From Portulaca oleracea (lineage: Eukaryota; Streptophyta; Magnoliopsida; Caryophyllales; Portulacaceae), in the NCBI GenBank assembly GCA_029582165.1, contig CM055884.1, positions 18,011,037 through 18,075,036 on the forward strand: a stretch of 64,000 nucleotides of DNA. Direction: 5' to 3'. The translations under genes and the position numbers were made by a program. This document shows positions 35,348 through 46,346 of the stretch, piece after piece. The notes under the pieces were generated by a model. The model was not told the origin of the DNA and ran no database searches. It saw only the letters and a list, made by a program, of their open reading frames with translations. How positions within the stretch are numbered: position 1 is the first letter of the stretch; each line of letters opens with the position of its first letter.

Positions 35348-36265
35348 AAAAAGCTAATAGTAACACCAAACTTAATAATATTATTATGAAAACTTGATAA
35401 TAATAATATGAACAACTTAATAAGTATAAGAAACTAAAACTAATAATATGAATAATTAAAGACTAATAATATGAACATAATAATAAAAACTTAGTAATAA
35501 AAATAATAGGAGAACTTAATAATAATGATAATAAGAAATATTCTAACTCAACCCAAAAATATAGAGAGAGAAAAGGAGAGTTACAGAATATACTATCACA
35601 GCCAAAGGGGGGTGGTGCTGGCGGTCTGAACGGCGACAACAGAGCGGAGTCCGGCGGTGGAGTCTTCGGTGGGTCGACAGACGTCGGTGGTGGTCAGAAC
35701 GGTCGGTGGTGGCGGCTTTCGGGGTTGTCGCACAATAACAGCAACACGTGAATGCTGCTCTTCGCGAGTCCAGGCGGCGGCGACGGTGGCGGCGAGGGGG
35801 CTGGTGAGGTGGTGCATGGCGTCGAGAAGGAGGTGGAACGAGGGTGGTTGGTGGTGGTTTGATGATGGTGCGTGGAGGTGGTGGGGCTCGGGTCTGAAAA
35901 GAGAGCAACAGAGGGGGTCGGTTGGTGCGTTCTGGCGGCGAAGCGGGCGGCCGTGAAGCGGTGTGGTGGTCAGAAAAGAGGAGGAAGGTGGTTGGCGATG
36001 CAGAGGTGGAGGAAGGAGGTGGTTTGGTGGTGGTGCAAAGGTGGTGCGGTGGGGCTCGGGTCTTGAAAGTGTAAACAACAGAGGGGAAAAATGTTGGGGT
36101 TTCAAAGATATGATAAGTTAGTAACAATGGAGGAGATTAGAAGAAGAAACAAGAATGGAGAAAGAAGAAAAAAGAACAGAGGAAGAAATGGAGGAAGAGG
36201 GTGTAATGGTGTTGTGGTAGTGAATGTCGGGCAGCAGCAGCAAGTAGTACTATATGGTTACTGAG

Positions 36266-36266
<1 letters not shown>

Positions 36267-36315
<49 letters not shown>
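36267..36315. repeat. (GA)n microsatellite
   Basis: About 24 GA units within solo LTR D. Confidence 0.95.
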
Positions 36316-36317
<2 letters not shown>

Positions 36318-36759
36318 ACGTGTCAGATAAAGATAGGCAAGGGTAAGAGTAAAATAATGAGGATTGGCATTTTGCAGTACCAACAATACGGTTAATAAAC
36401 AAACTTGGGGAGGGGTTTTTGATAAATTAGGAGGAAATTAGGAAGAAAATGTGAGGTCTTCAGGATGACATCATCACAAAATTACTACCAAAAATACCCC
36501 TAATGCTAATATTATGCCCCCCAAAAATTATTACCCGAAATCATAATCAAAACCAGATAAATTTTCCACAACAGATCCAAATAAAATTCTACCGAAAGCC
36601 CGAAAATTCATAACTGATATTTTTAAAACTCTAAAAATTACAACGAACTCACTCGCGGTCCTAAAAGCTCCATGTGAAAACAGATAGATAATTAACAGGA
36701 TAAAACGCTCGTTAGAAAAATTTAACGATAAATGCAATCGAATTTTTCGGGGTCTTACA

Positions 36760-36956
36760 GATACCAACTAAATATTTGCATGAGGGCTTCTTGAGAGGTT
36801 GTGGTATGATTGATGATGTTTTGTGGTTATTGGGACGTGGCCAAATGACCCATATAGCTAGGCTTAGTGAGCCGACTTTTAGGGGGATTACTTTACAATT
36901 CCTAAGTACTCCTGAGGTGAACCTCCATAGGAGGGATGGACTCATTAATTTTCAAC
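36760..36956 (+). pseudogene. Element C ORF3, second part
   Basis: Continues from 32888: PTKYLHEGFLRGCGMIDDVL, WLLGRGQMTHIARLSEPTF, RGITLQFLSTPEVNLHRRDG, LINFQP. This is the conserved Athila ORF3 core (LGLxDDVxxLL, PTFxxLTLEFLSSL). It is cut near 36955 by element B; roughly 25 codons of ORF3 are missing before it resumes at 50245. Confidence 0.8.
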
Positions 36957-38351
36957 CTTGACCATAGCCATGATGTGATTGAGCCATGACCTAAGGAAGA
37001 AGCCTTGCACCCGAGATAGATTGTGGTCACGGTCACTCTGACCGTAGCCACGGTGGGATCCTACCCTGCCCAAGGAAGAAGCTGGCCGAACTAGACCGTG
37101 GCCACGGTCTCCCATGACCGTAGCCACGGAGGAGCGAAGGAGCGAAAAGTTGTCAGCCCTAATCGCCTAGACCGTGACCACGGTGCTTGGGGACCGTACC
37201 CACGGCGGTGCGAAGCGAAGAGGAGAAATCGCCTGCCTTACGCAGGACTGTGGCCACGGTCACCCTGACCGTGCCCACGGTCCCCTGCGGGCCAGTTTTG
37301 TCTGTTGTGTAAAATGATGAGTTTTGAGTAACAACCTTGATTACTATTTAATGTATTTAGGTCATTTTAGATTAAGGGGGAGGAGACAGCAGTTTTTATC
37401 TATCTTTTATGATACTTTAGCACTCTTTATCACATTTTTAAGTCTTAGATTAGGGAGATTTAGGAAGATCTTTGCTGAGATTATTGGTTCTTGTATTGGA
37501 TTCTCTTTATTATTATTGGAAGTTTGAAGATTATTCTCAACTTTGGAGCATTGGAGCTTTATTATTCTGAAGTTTTCTCCCTTGTCATCACAATCCATGA
37601 GCATTTCTTAATCCCTCTCTCTAATTTGTTGCTTATTTATTAATCTCTGTTTTTTATATTGTTGTTGTTGTTGAGTGTTTATTGTTATCTTGTTTACTCG
37701 ATTAAGCATGAATGAAGTTGTTGATGTTATTATCATGATAGTTAGGATGTTTAGTGGCTACAACTTTAATGGGTTAGGGAGATATTAAGGGTGTGAGTGG
37801 GTGATTAGGTTTGGGTTAGCAATATTAGTGAGTAACTAGTTAGGAAATCAACGTCCTAATCCTATCCTTCCCTCAAGTGGGATGTAATTGGGTGTGAAAG
37901 CATCCCGAATACATCCAACGCTTGTTGGACGGTAAAAATTAGGATAGTTAGTATTCTAGTTCGCGAAAGCGAATAGAAACTAACTAGGAAATTCCGTTCT
38001 ATTAACTTTCCTGGGTCTGTCGATGGATTTTGGGGAAGTTAATCCGGACTATCCTTGAAAGAGGAAGCCTGGTGGGTATTTTCTAACGGAATTACCATTT
38101 GATTTCCCTTTCTCGTTACTTTCTTGTTGCGAAACCCATTTCCTCATTCCCGTTTGCATCCCGAAAGTCTCCCGACACCCATTGTTTCACCTTTTTGACT
38201 GAACATAGTGTGTTTGTGCTGTTTTTACCCTAAATTCTATCATCCTTTCATGATCGTAAACCATACCTAGAGTCAACTAGCTGCAGCTAAGGCCCCTAGC
38301 TCCCTGTAGAAGAACGATAAAACCGTGGTCTTACAAACCACTCGACTAACA
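36955..38351 (+). mobile_element. 5' LTR of element B (left end deleted)
   Basis: Begins inside the word array (accttgaccatagcc matches 48856) and ends CTAACA before the PBS. The array runs 37018-37290. It lacks the first ~285 bp present in the 3' LTR. Confidence 0.88.
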
Positions 38352-38354
38352 AAA

Positions 38355-38374
38355 TGGCGCCGCTGCCGGGGAAC
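38355..38374 (+). other. PBS of element B
   Basis: TGGCGCCGCTGCCGGGGAAC, 3 bp after the LTR, matching the Athila Asp-tRNA PBS with one change. Confidence 0.85.
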
Positions 38375-38488
38375 AAGCGCACCTAGCTTAGCTCTTTATC
38401 TTTAGGTTGTTTAAGATCATTTCACTGCTAGAGATTTTGTTATCCTTGGTTATTGGAAATTTGATTCTTCTGTTTGTTCCTTTTGTGC

Positions 38489-40675
38489 ATGCGGACTCGC
38501 TCTCGACGAGGCTAAACTCCTATAACTCCACCGAACCGGAATCCGGAGAGTATTGTTCGACAAGCTAACGCCGGTTCAAGACGAGCTAGACAACAAAGGG
38601 AGCGAGGGACGATCCAAATTCCAATGGCTGACGGACAGCAAATTCCACCCCGTACCTTAGCATCATATTCCTTACCATCGTCGGGTACGGGAGGCGATCC
38701 CATCACATTACCAGAATTACCACCGAATGCATCGTTCGAGTTCAAGCCATATTTATTGGAAATATTTGAGAACACCCCATACCATGGAGGAGAGCATGAA
38801 AATCCTATTGACCACATCAACAGATTCGAGCAATGCATCGGCTTGGTACAAATGAATGGAGTTTCCGCCGAATACATGAAGCTGAAGTTCTTCCCTCTTA
38901 CCTTGAAGGGGAAAGCGTTATTATGGCTCAACACGTGTCCGCCCGGAACTTATTCAACATGGGATGCCCTTAGCCGCGACTTTCTTCAAAGGTTTTTCCC
39001 CAATGATGAGACGTGTCGGTTGAGGCAAGCCATCATGAGCTTCAAGCAAGAGCCCGATGAGTCGTTATTCGAAGCATGGGGGAGATTCAAAGGTCTCCAA
39101 CGGAGGTGTCCACATCATAATCTTGAGGATTGGTTATTATTGCATCACTTCTATTCCGAATTGAGTAGCTCTTTGCGAGAATCCATCGATCATGCCTCGG
39201 GGGCATGTTCCTCAAGAAGACGGCGGAGGAAGCAAACGTATTTCTTCACGAGCTATCTCAAAACTCTCCTCATTGGGGAGGCGGCCGTAGTCCAAGAGAT
39301 GGTCCTCCTCTAGAAAGCAGCCCTACCATTAAATTTCTCATGAATGCCGTTCTTGAGATGCAACGAAAGGCAGCTTTGGAGGAAACCACAAGGCAAGTAA
39401 AGGCGGCCCAAGAAGTACCTATGCTTATTCCAGATGCCCGAGTCTTGGTATGTGATTTTTGTAGAGGGTCACATTCTTCGAAGCGATGTGAAGAGTATCA
39501 AACCGAGCAAGTCCAAGCGATCTATCCCAACAATAACCTCTCCTATACCAATCAAACCCCCATTCGTCCCCGTGGGAATTACGCCTACAACCAACAAGCT
39601 CCCCTAAACCAAAACACACCCTCCGGTTTCCCAAATCAAAATCGCCGCCAATACCACAAAAATCCTCACCAAGGTCAATCTTCCCAAATGCCCAAACCAT
39701 CACAACAAGAAACCCTTGACCAAACCCTCCAAAAGTTGGCCTTAACTCAAGAGAAGATAGCCTTATCTCAAGAAAAGATGGCCTTAGACCGAGAAAAAGA
39801 CCAAACTCGCATTAAGAACCTCGAGTTACTATTGGCCCAATTGGCACAACAATCTCAACCTATCCAATCTTTGCCTAGCCAATCCCAACCTAACCCAAAA
39901 GGGCAACTTAATGCGATTACTTTGAGGAGTGGTAAGGAGGTTGCTGGACCTAGAATGGTGGGAGAGGAGGTTTTGGGTGACAAAGAAGGTGACGTAGTGG
40001 ATATCTCGGACGAGGAAGATTTGTTGGAGAAGCGGGAAAGTGAGTTAGTACTAGGTGAGGAAGTTGAGAGAGCACATGAGGGTGAATTGGGAGAGTCTAG
40101 TAAAGAAGAAGAGGAGATAGAGAAGTTAAGGAAAGGGAAAGGAAAAATGGTGGAAGAAGAACCAATCCAAATTATTGAGAAGCCAAAGCTACCACCGGTC
40201 CCTTTTCCCGATCGGTTAGCAAAACCAAAATCTGATGCAAAGTTTTCAAAATTCATTGAGATGCTCAAGAAGCTTCAAGTGAACATTCCATTTCTTGATG
40301 CCATCTCTGAAGTTCCGTCCTTAAAGAAGTATTTGAAGGAGCTTCTCACGAGCAAGAGAAGAATTCAAGAGAAATCTACGATCCATTTGACGGCGGATTG
40401 TAGTGCAATTATCGATAACAAATCACCGGAGAAATTAGCCGACCCCGGAAGTTTTTCTATTCCATGCACCATTGGTGATATGCGGATTGGTTCTGCCCTT
40501 TGTGATTTAGGAGCAAGTGTAAGCATCATGCCTTATTCGATTTGCAAGAAGTTAAATCTCGACGATCTTGCTCCTACAACAATTAATCTTCAATTGGCCG
40601 ACCGTTCTGTGCGAAGACCGTTGGGAATATTGGAAGACATCCTGGTCCAAGTGGGGGCGAATTTTAATTCCTTGT
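38489..40675 (+). pseudogene. Element B gag and protease
   Basis: ATG 38489 gives MRTRSRRG then TAA where element A has CAA. From 38624 the capsid is open: PPNASFEFKPYLLEIFENTP, NPIDHINRFEQ, LKFFPLTLKGKALLWLN, and the segment QEPDESLFEAWGRF that element A lacks. A one-base loss in a G run near 39200 shifts the frame. The partial knuckle is CDFCRGSHSSKRCEEY, followed by the Gln-rich linker. The protease has STIHLTADCSAIIDNKSPEK and active site ALCDLGASVSIMP near 40500. A frameshift in a G run near 40655 precedes [16 protein letters not shown]. It is the best-preserved gag in the window. Confidence 0.88.
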
Positions 40676-42104
40676 GATTTTGTGATTTTGGAGATAGAGG
40701 AAGATAACAACATCCCTATTATTTTGGGAAGGCCATTCCTTGCTACGGCGGGAGCCATTATTGATGTGAAGAATGGAAGCATGTCGTTGAACGTCCGGAA
40801 TGAAAGCATAATTTTTCAACTTGAGGGGTCATTGAAAGGTCCTTCATATGGGGACTCATGCTATGCCATTGATATGAGGGAGTTCCTTGTTGATGAGTAT
40901 ATTGAGGACTCCCATCTTCTTGAATCTATTTGCGATGATCCCTTGGGAGTTTGCTTATTGGAGTCCTTCCAATTTGAGACCGACGGCACCGATATTACTT
41001 TCTTCACCAACCTTCTTGACTCTTCACCCATGCATAAGGAGATTATTATTGATGAGCCTTATATGGAGTGTATGGAGATTCAAGATGCGATCTTTAAAGG
41101 TATGTCTTCCCCTCAAATTCAATCTTCTACTCCTTTAGAGCTTAAAGCCTTACCCCCTTCCCTCCAATATGCTTTCTTGGATGATGAGAAATCTTATCCT
41201 GTCATTGTGAATGCGAATTTGAATGATTTTGAATTGTCTAAGTTGCTTGATTTGCTTAGGAAACATAGGGGTGCATTGGGTTATAGGATAGAAGACTTGA
41301 AAGGTTTATCCCCTTCCATATGCATGCATTCGATTGATTTGCTAGAAGATGCCAAGCCTACCAGGCAACCCCAACGTCGCTTAAATCCCAACATGCAAGA
41401 AATGGTTAAAAAGGAGGTAGTAAAGTTTCTAGCTGCTGGGATCGTCTTCCCCATCGCAAATAGCGAATGGGTAAGCCCGGTTCAGTGTGTGCCCAAGAAG
41501 GGTGGATTGACCGTAATTGAAAATGACAAGAAAGAACTAGTTAGTACCCGGACCGTCACCGGTTGGCGGATGTGTATCGATTACCGCCAATTAAACAAAG
41601 TAACAAAGAAGGACCATTTCCCCCTTCCCTTTATTGACCAGATGTTAGAACGGTTGGCGGGTCATTCGCATTTTTGCTTTTTGGATGGGTACTCGGGTTT
41701 CTTTCAAATTCCAATCCACCCCTCACATCAAGAAAAAACCACCTTCACTTGCCCATATGGGACATTTGCTTATCGTCGCATGCCATTTGGTTTATGTAAT
41801 GCCCCTGGGACTTTTCAACGTTGTATGATGGCTATTTTTAGTGATTTTATTGAAAAATGCATGGAAGTCTTTATGGATGATTTTTCTGTGTACGGTAATT
41901 CTTTCGATGACTGTTTGCTAAATTTGGAGAAAGTGTTAACTCGTTGTGAGGAAGTGGATCTAGTTCTGAATTGGGAGAAATGCCACTTGATGGTGGAACA
42001 AGGTATCGTTCTGGGTTATTTAATTTCTTCTAAGGGCATCGACGTAGATAAGGCCAAAGTTGAGGTTATAGAGCGCCTACCACCCCCAGTTTCCGTTAAG
42101 GCGT
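40676..42104 (+). pseudogene. Element B reverse transcriptase
   Basis: One long frame (from about 40568) covers the protease-RT linker ([20 protein letters not shown]) and RT: PNMQEMVKKEVVKFLAAGIV, PVQCVPKKGGLTVI, GWRMCIDYRQLNKVTKKDHF, PLPFIDQMLERLAGHSHF, RRMPFGLCNAPGTFQRCM and catalytic EVFMDDFSVYG near 41870. TGA at 42104 ends it inside a 70-bp patch with several small indels (42100-42176) that destroys SFLGHAGFYRRF. Catalytic residues are intact. The same domain in A has a frameshift. Confidence 0.9.
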
Positions 42105-42176
42105 GAGTTTCCGCCATGCCGCTTTTATCACGGTCACAAAGATTTTTCAAAAATTGCTCGACCTCTAACTCACCTC

Positions 42177-42690
42177 TTGTGCAAAGATGCTCCTTTCATT
42201 TTCACTGATAAGTGCCTTGAGTCGTTTTATAGGTTGAAGCAGGCTTTGATTTCCGCTCCGGTAGTTCAACCTCCGGATAGGACGCTACCCTTTGAGATTA
42301 TGGCCGACGCGAGCGACTTCGCCGTAGGAGTGTGTTTGACCCAAACAGTAGACAAGAAGCCAAGGGTCATCTATTACGCAAGCCATGCGCTTGATAGCGA
42401 CCAAAGGAACTACACTACCACGGAAAAGGAGCTTTTGGTGATCGTTTTTGCGCTCAACAAATTCCGGCAATACCTCATGTTCTCTAAGGTGGTAGTCTAC
42501 ACGGATCATGCCGCTATCAAATACTTGATGGGAAAGAAGGAGACAAAACCGAGGCTTATATGGTGGGTCTTGCTTATGCAAGAATTTGATTTGGAAATCT
42601 GCGATAAGGCGGGCACAAAGAATGTCGTAGCCGATCACCTTTCGAGGATTCTTGTCAACTCGGAAGACACCCAACCGATTGTAGACGCTT
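42177..42690 (+). pseudogene. Element B RNase H
   Basis: [56 protein letters not shown] and [11 protein letters not shown] keep all four catalytic acids (D, E, D, D). The domain itself is open. It is separated from RT by the indel patch at 42100-42176. Confidence 0.88.
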
Positions 42691-44039
42691 TCCCGGATGA
42701 GCAACTCTTGGCTATCAACTCGTATCCTTGGTATGCAGATATTGTGAACTATTTGGCAAGCGAAGTGACCCCTCAACATTTGAACCATCATCAAAGGAAG
42801 AAATTCCTCCACGACATGAAGCATTACTTTTAGGATGATCCTTTCCTCTTCCGTCTTGGAAATGACGGGATGTACCGGCGATGTATTCCCGAGAGTGAAG
42901 TGCAATCAATTTGGACCCATTATCATGAATTTTCGGTGGGAGGTCACGGTGGCCCCCAAAAGACAGCGGCAAGGGTTTTGCAAACCGGCTATTGGTAGCC
43001 GACTCTTTTTCGTGACGCCCATCTGCAGGTCAAGCAATGTGACAAGTGTCAAAGGTCCGGTAACATCTCCCGGAAGAATGAAGCGTCGTTGAACTATATT
43101 CTCGAGCTGGAAGCTTTCGATGTATGGGGATTGGACTTCATGGGTCCTTTCCCGTCGTCAAGGGGTTTCCAACACATCCTGGTGGCGGTAGACTATGTCA
43201 CAAAGTGGGTCGAGGCCATACCATGTGTAAGATGTGATGGGAAATCCGTTTCAAAATTCTTGAAAAAGACCCTATTCCCAAGATTTAGCATTCCACGGGT
43301 CATCATTAGTGACAACGGTTCCCATTTCATCGAAAAGAGATTCAAGTCTCTCTTGGAGAAGTACGACATCAATCATAAGAAGGGACTTCCTTACCATCCA
43401 CAAACACAAGGTCAAGTGGAAATCTCCAACCGTGCTATCAAGGAGATCTTAGAGAAGACGGTTAATTCTTCAAGGAAAGATTGGGCAGAAAAATTGGATG
43501 AAGTTTTGTGGGCATACCGCACCGCTTTCAAGACACCGATCGGCACTACTCCTTACCGTCTTGTCTACGGGAAGGCATGTCACTTCCCCGTAGAACTTGA
43601 GCACAAAACCATGTGAGCAATTAAGAAGTTGAACTTCGATCTCAAGGCGGCTGGAGGTAGTCGGTTATTTCAATTAGAAGAACTTGAGGAGTTGAGGCGT
43701 CATGCATATGAGAACAACAAGATCTACAAGGAGAGAACGAAGGCATGGCATGACAAGAGGTTGAACCGACGTGAGTTTGTGGTAGGCGATAGGGTTCTCA
43801 TTTTCAATTCATGGTTGAAGTTGTTCTCTAGGAAATTGAGATCACGGTGGTCCGGACCATTCGAAATAGTGAGAATTCTTTCCGCCGGAGTAGTTGAGTT
43901 GAAAGATACCCAAGGGAAGTGTTTCAAAGCAAACTCATCGAAACTCAAACCATACATCATGGGCGAGGAATATGTCGGGACAGTTGTGACATACCTGCGG
44001 ATTTTGGAAATTGAAAAGCATTGGAAAAGGTCGAGCTAG
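42691..44039 (+). pseudogene. Element B integrase
   Basis: HDMKHYF is followed by TAG for Trp at 42831. The zinc domain is HYHEFSVGGHGG (first His shifted) and [11 protein letters not shown] with both Cys. Another TAG replaces Trp in YWWPTLF near 42997. The core is complete: [34 protein letters not shown] and [19 protein letters not shown] replaces Trp at 43615. C-terminal: [32 protein letters not shown]. All three stops are TGG to TAG or TGA. It ends in TAG at 44037. Confidence 0.9.
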
Positions 44040-44932
44040 GACCTACAAAACAAGCACCCGGGAGAGGTATGAACTACTTCCCCTCTTTTAGTGTTTTCTT
44101 TCAATTTTTAGTTCTTTCATTTTTATTTCCTTTATTTTAGTGCCTTCCTTCTTCCTTTGTTTTATCTTATTCTTAAAAAAAAAAAATAGTAAGTGGTTCT
44201 ATGAGAGTCGGGGTTTGAAAGTGTTTTTGAGCAATTGGAGAGAGTCCTTGAATGGAAATTGACCGAGAAAGAAAAGGGAGTGGATGACAAGAGGGTAGAT
44301 TTTAGGACTTAACAATTTTTCTCCAAGTTTTTGAGCCTTGTAGATGCTGGAGATGAACCGAAAGGTACCGTGCCCACGGTGGGAGTCACCGCAGCCACGA
44401 CCAGCATACTCAAAGTTCCTCCCGCTTAGCTGTCGAAGATCACCGTGACCACGGTCGAAGTCACCGCAGCCACGGTCTCATCACAGCATGACTCTTGGAA
44501 ATTTTAGTCCCGACCATGACCGTGACCACGGTGAAGTTTACCGCAGCCACGGTCTCCGCCCTGCTTTTCCCTTCTTTTTCCCTTACCCGAATCACACCGT
44601 GCCCACGGTCCAATTTAACGTGGCCACGGTATGTCGAAAACCAGCGATATGTCGGGGGTTCCATATCATTTCCCCCTCATTTCTCTCTCACTTTCTTCCT
44701 CACTCTCACCTTCGAAAACCCTCCCCAAACCCTAAAACTCGAATTTTCTTCCAAAATTTGCCAAATCTCTCACCAATTCCTCCATTTCTCCCACCTTTGT
44801 CCTGCGATTCGTGCCCTAGCTGTTGTGTTCGCCATTTCCAGCTCAATTAAAGCAAGGTTCTTGGCTCTTTGTTCCTTGTGGGGCTCGAAATTAACAAGAG
44901 GAGTTCCCCATCCCCTCAACTCAGACATTAGA
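44040..44932 (+). other. Non-coding leader before element B ORF3
   Basis: Contains the palindromic word array (44365-44635) followed by a CT-rich stretch; collinear with the leader of element A. No coding capacity is seen. Confidence 0.5.
44365..44635. promoter_or_regulatory. Palindromic word array before element B ORF3
   Basis: Copies include taccgtgcccacggtggg, caccgtgaccacggtcg, gaccgtgaccacggtgaag, caccgtgcccacggtcc and acgtggccacggtatg; same word as in the B LTRs. Confidence 0.6.
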
Positions 44933-46346
44933 ATGATGAAACCAAAAAGGGGTCGACCTAGGAAGCTCCCTCCATCACCACCACAGCTACCATCTTCTCT
45001 CCGATTGAGACGGACTCAACCAGCTTCGTTCATCAAAAGTTGTCCCCGTGCCAAGGTTAATTTCCGTGATGAACAGCACAAGACTCGCTATGCTGAACTC
45101 CAGGAGCGACACATCTACGCTCTAGAGATTCTCGGTGATGAGACAATCAACACTCTTCATTGTCGGTCCAGTTTCGACACTCTCGCTCAGGTACTTGGCT
45201 GGAAAGCACTTCTCAATATCAAGGAATCAATTATAGACCAGCCCATACTCGAATTCATGAGTTCACTTCAAGTCTTTAGTGATGGGTACCCTAAGGCCAT
45301 TTTCAGTTATAGAGTGGGTGATAAGGAGCTAGAATGTTCTGTTCAAGAGTTTTGCCAAGCTTTGGAACTACTAGAGGATGGGGTATAATTCTGGGAGTGT
45401 GAGGAATTCGATGTACAAGAAGCGTGGAAACGGTTAACTTGTTGGAGAAGAGCACCTGTCGACTCCGAAGAAGGTCAAAGCGGTTTTATCGCCTCGGGAA
45501 TCTCGAGCACGGATTTTGTAATCCCGCCGTCCGCTATTCCATTTGGTGATTGCTAATTCAGTGTTTGGGCGAGATGAGGAACGATCACATGTTCGTCCGG
45601 ACGATCTCTTCATAATTTACAATACTTGAAGGGGAAACGAGTGAACTTAGGCTCTTGCATCCTACATTGGTTAGGGGAGATGAGTATATCTGATAACTTC
45701 ACCAACCTTGGAAAGGGCCATATAATATGTCACTTCCTCCGGAAGCAAGGGTTTGGTGATTACCTGGGATTATGGAAGCCACGGTATGTCCCTATCGCCA
45801 TTAATAAGGAGATAATCTCTGAGCGTCATTCACGCACCTTCTACCATCATGGTTACGGCGATAGGAAAATACGCATTCCTCTTGACCCAACTCATGCCGA
45901 AGAATGGCTCAATATTGCAAATAATGAAAATTGGTCGTGGGGGCAATTTTATTGTTGGCCGCGGATAATTGGCGGTGCACCTATCCCCATTTCTAGTTTA
46001 TTGCAAGAGTTTGAGGAGAATACCCATGAGAAGATGCCAGAGAGTTCGCACAAAGACGGCGATCCGACCAAATCACTCAAATCAAAGGCTTGAGTATCGA
46101 GATTCGCGAGCGTAACAAACTTCTCCGCTCGTGAAGTTGCTAGAGGATCAACAAAAGCGATGAACATCCAACGACACCGCAAAGACCATGAAGAGTACCT
46201 CCGCCAACAAAACCGCTTCATGCGTGATTGGAGTTTCCATCATTACACTGTTGAGGGTCGTTTCCCAGCACCTCCTTACTATGTGAATCCCTATTACCCA
46301 TCCTTCTTTCCACCACAACCCCGTCCTTCACCAGGAGGGTCCGCTT
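44933..46346 (+). pseudogene. Element B ORF3 (Athila env-position protein)
   Basis: ATG 44933 opens MMKPKRGRPRKLPPSPPQ, which contains an AT-hook-like RGRPRK. The core includes ARVNF-type CPRAKVNFRDEQHKTRYAEL, ESIIDQPILEFMSSLQVFSD, KAIFSYRVGDKELECSVQEF and CQALELLEDG, then TAA at 45386. After frameshifts it continues RVNLGSCILHWLGEMSISDN, KGHIICHFLRKQGFGDYLG, RTFYHHGYGDRKIRIPL and NWSWGQFYCW. The tail is FPPQPRPSPGGSA to 46346. It aligns with A ORF3 but is clearly diverged, more so than their pol genes. Function is unknown; no membrane segment is evident. Confidence 0.8.

Larger units (their letters stand above)
32889..36759 (-). mobile_element. Solo LTR D (large Tekay-like LTR)
   Basis: Plus-strand ends TGTAACGCCCCGAAAATT and AATTTTTCGGGGTCTTACA are mutually inverted. 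Perfect 5-bp TSD GATAC lies at 32884-32888 and 36760-36764. On the minus strand it starts TGTAAGACCCCG, typical of large chromovirus LTRs. There is no gag, pol, PBS or second LTR, so it is a solo LTR left after LTR-LTR recombination. It contains a MULE MITE, an ATA microsatellite, a GA microsatellite and a GC-rich stretch (35590-36080) whose Pro/His-rich frames are not genes. Confidence 0.85.

Noticed and set aside
35543..36127. 194-codon Pro/Thr/His-rich frame on the minus strand
   Set aside because: Low-complexity translation of GC-rich LTR DNA in solo LTR D; overlapping frames on both strands look equally open.
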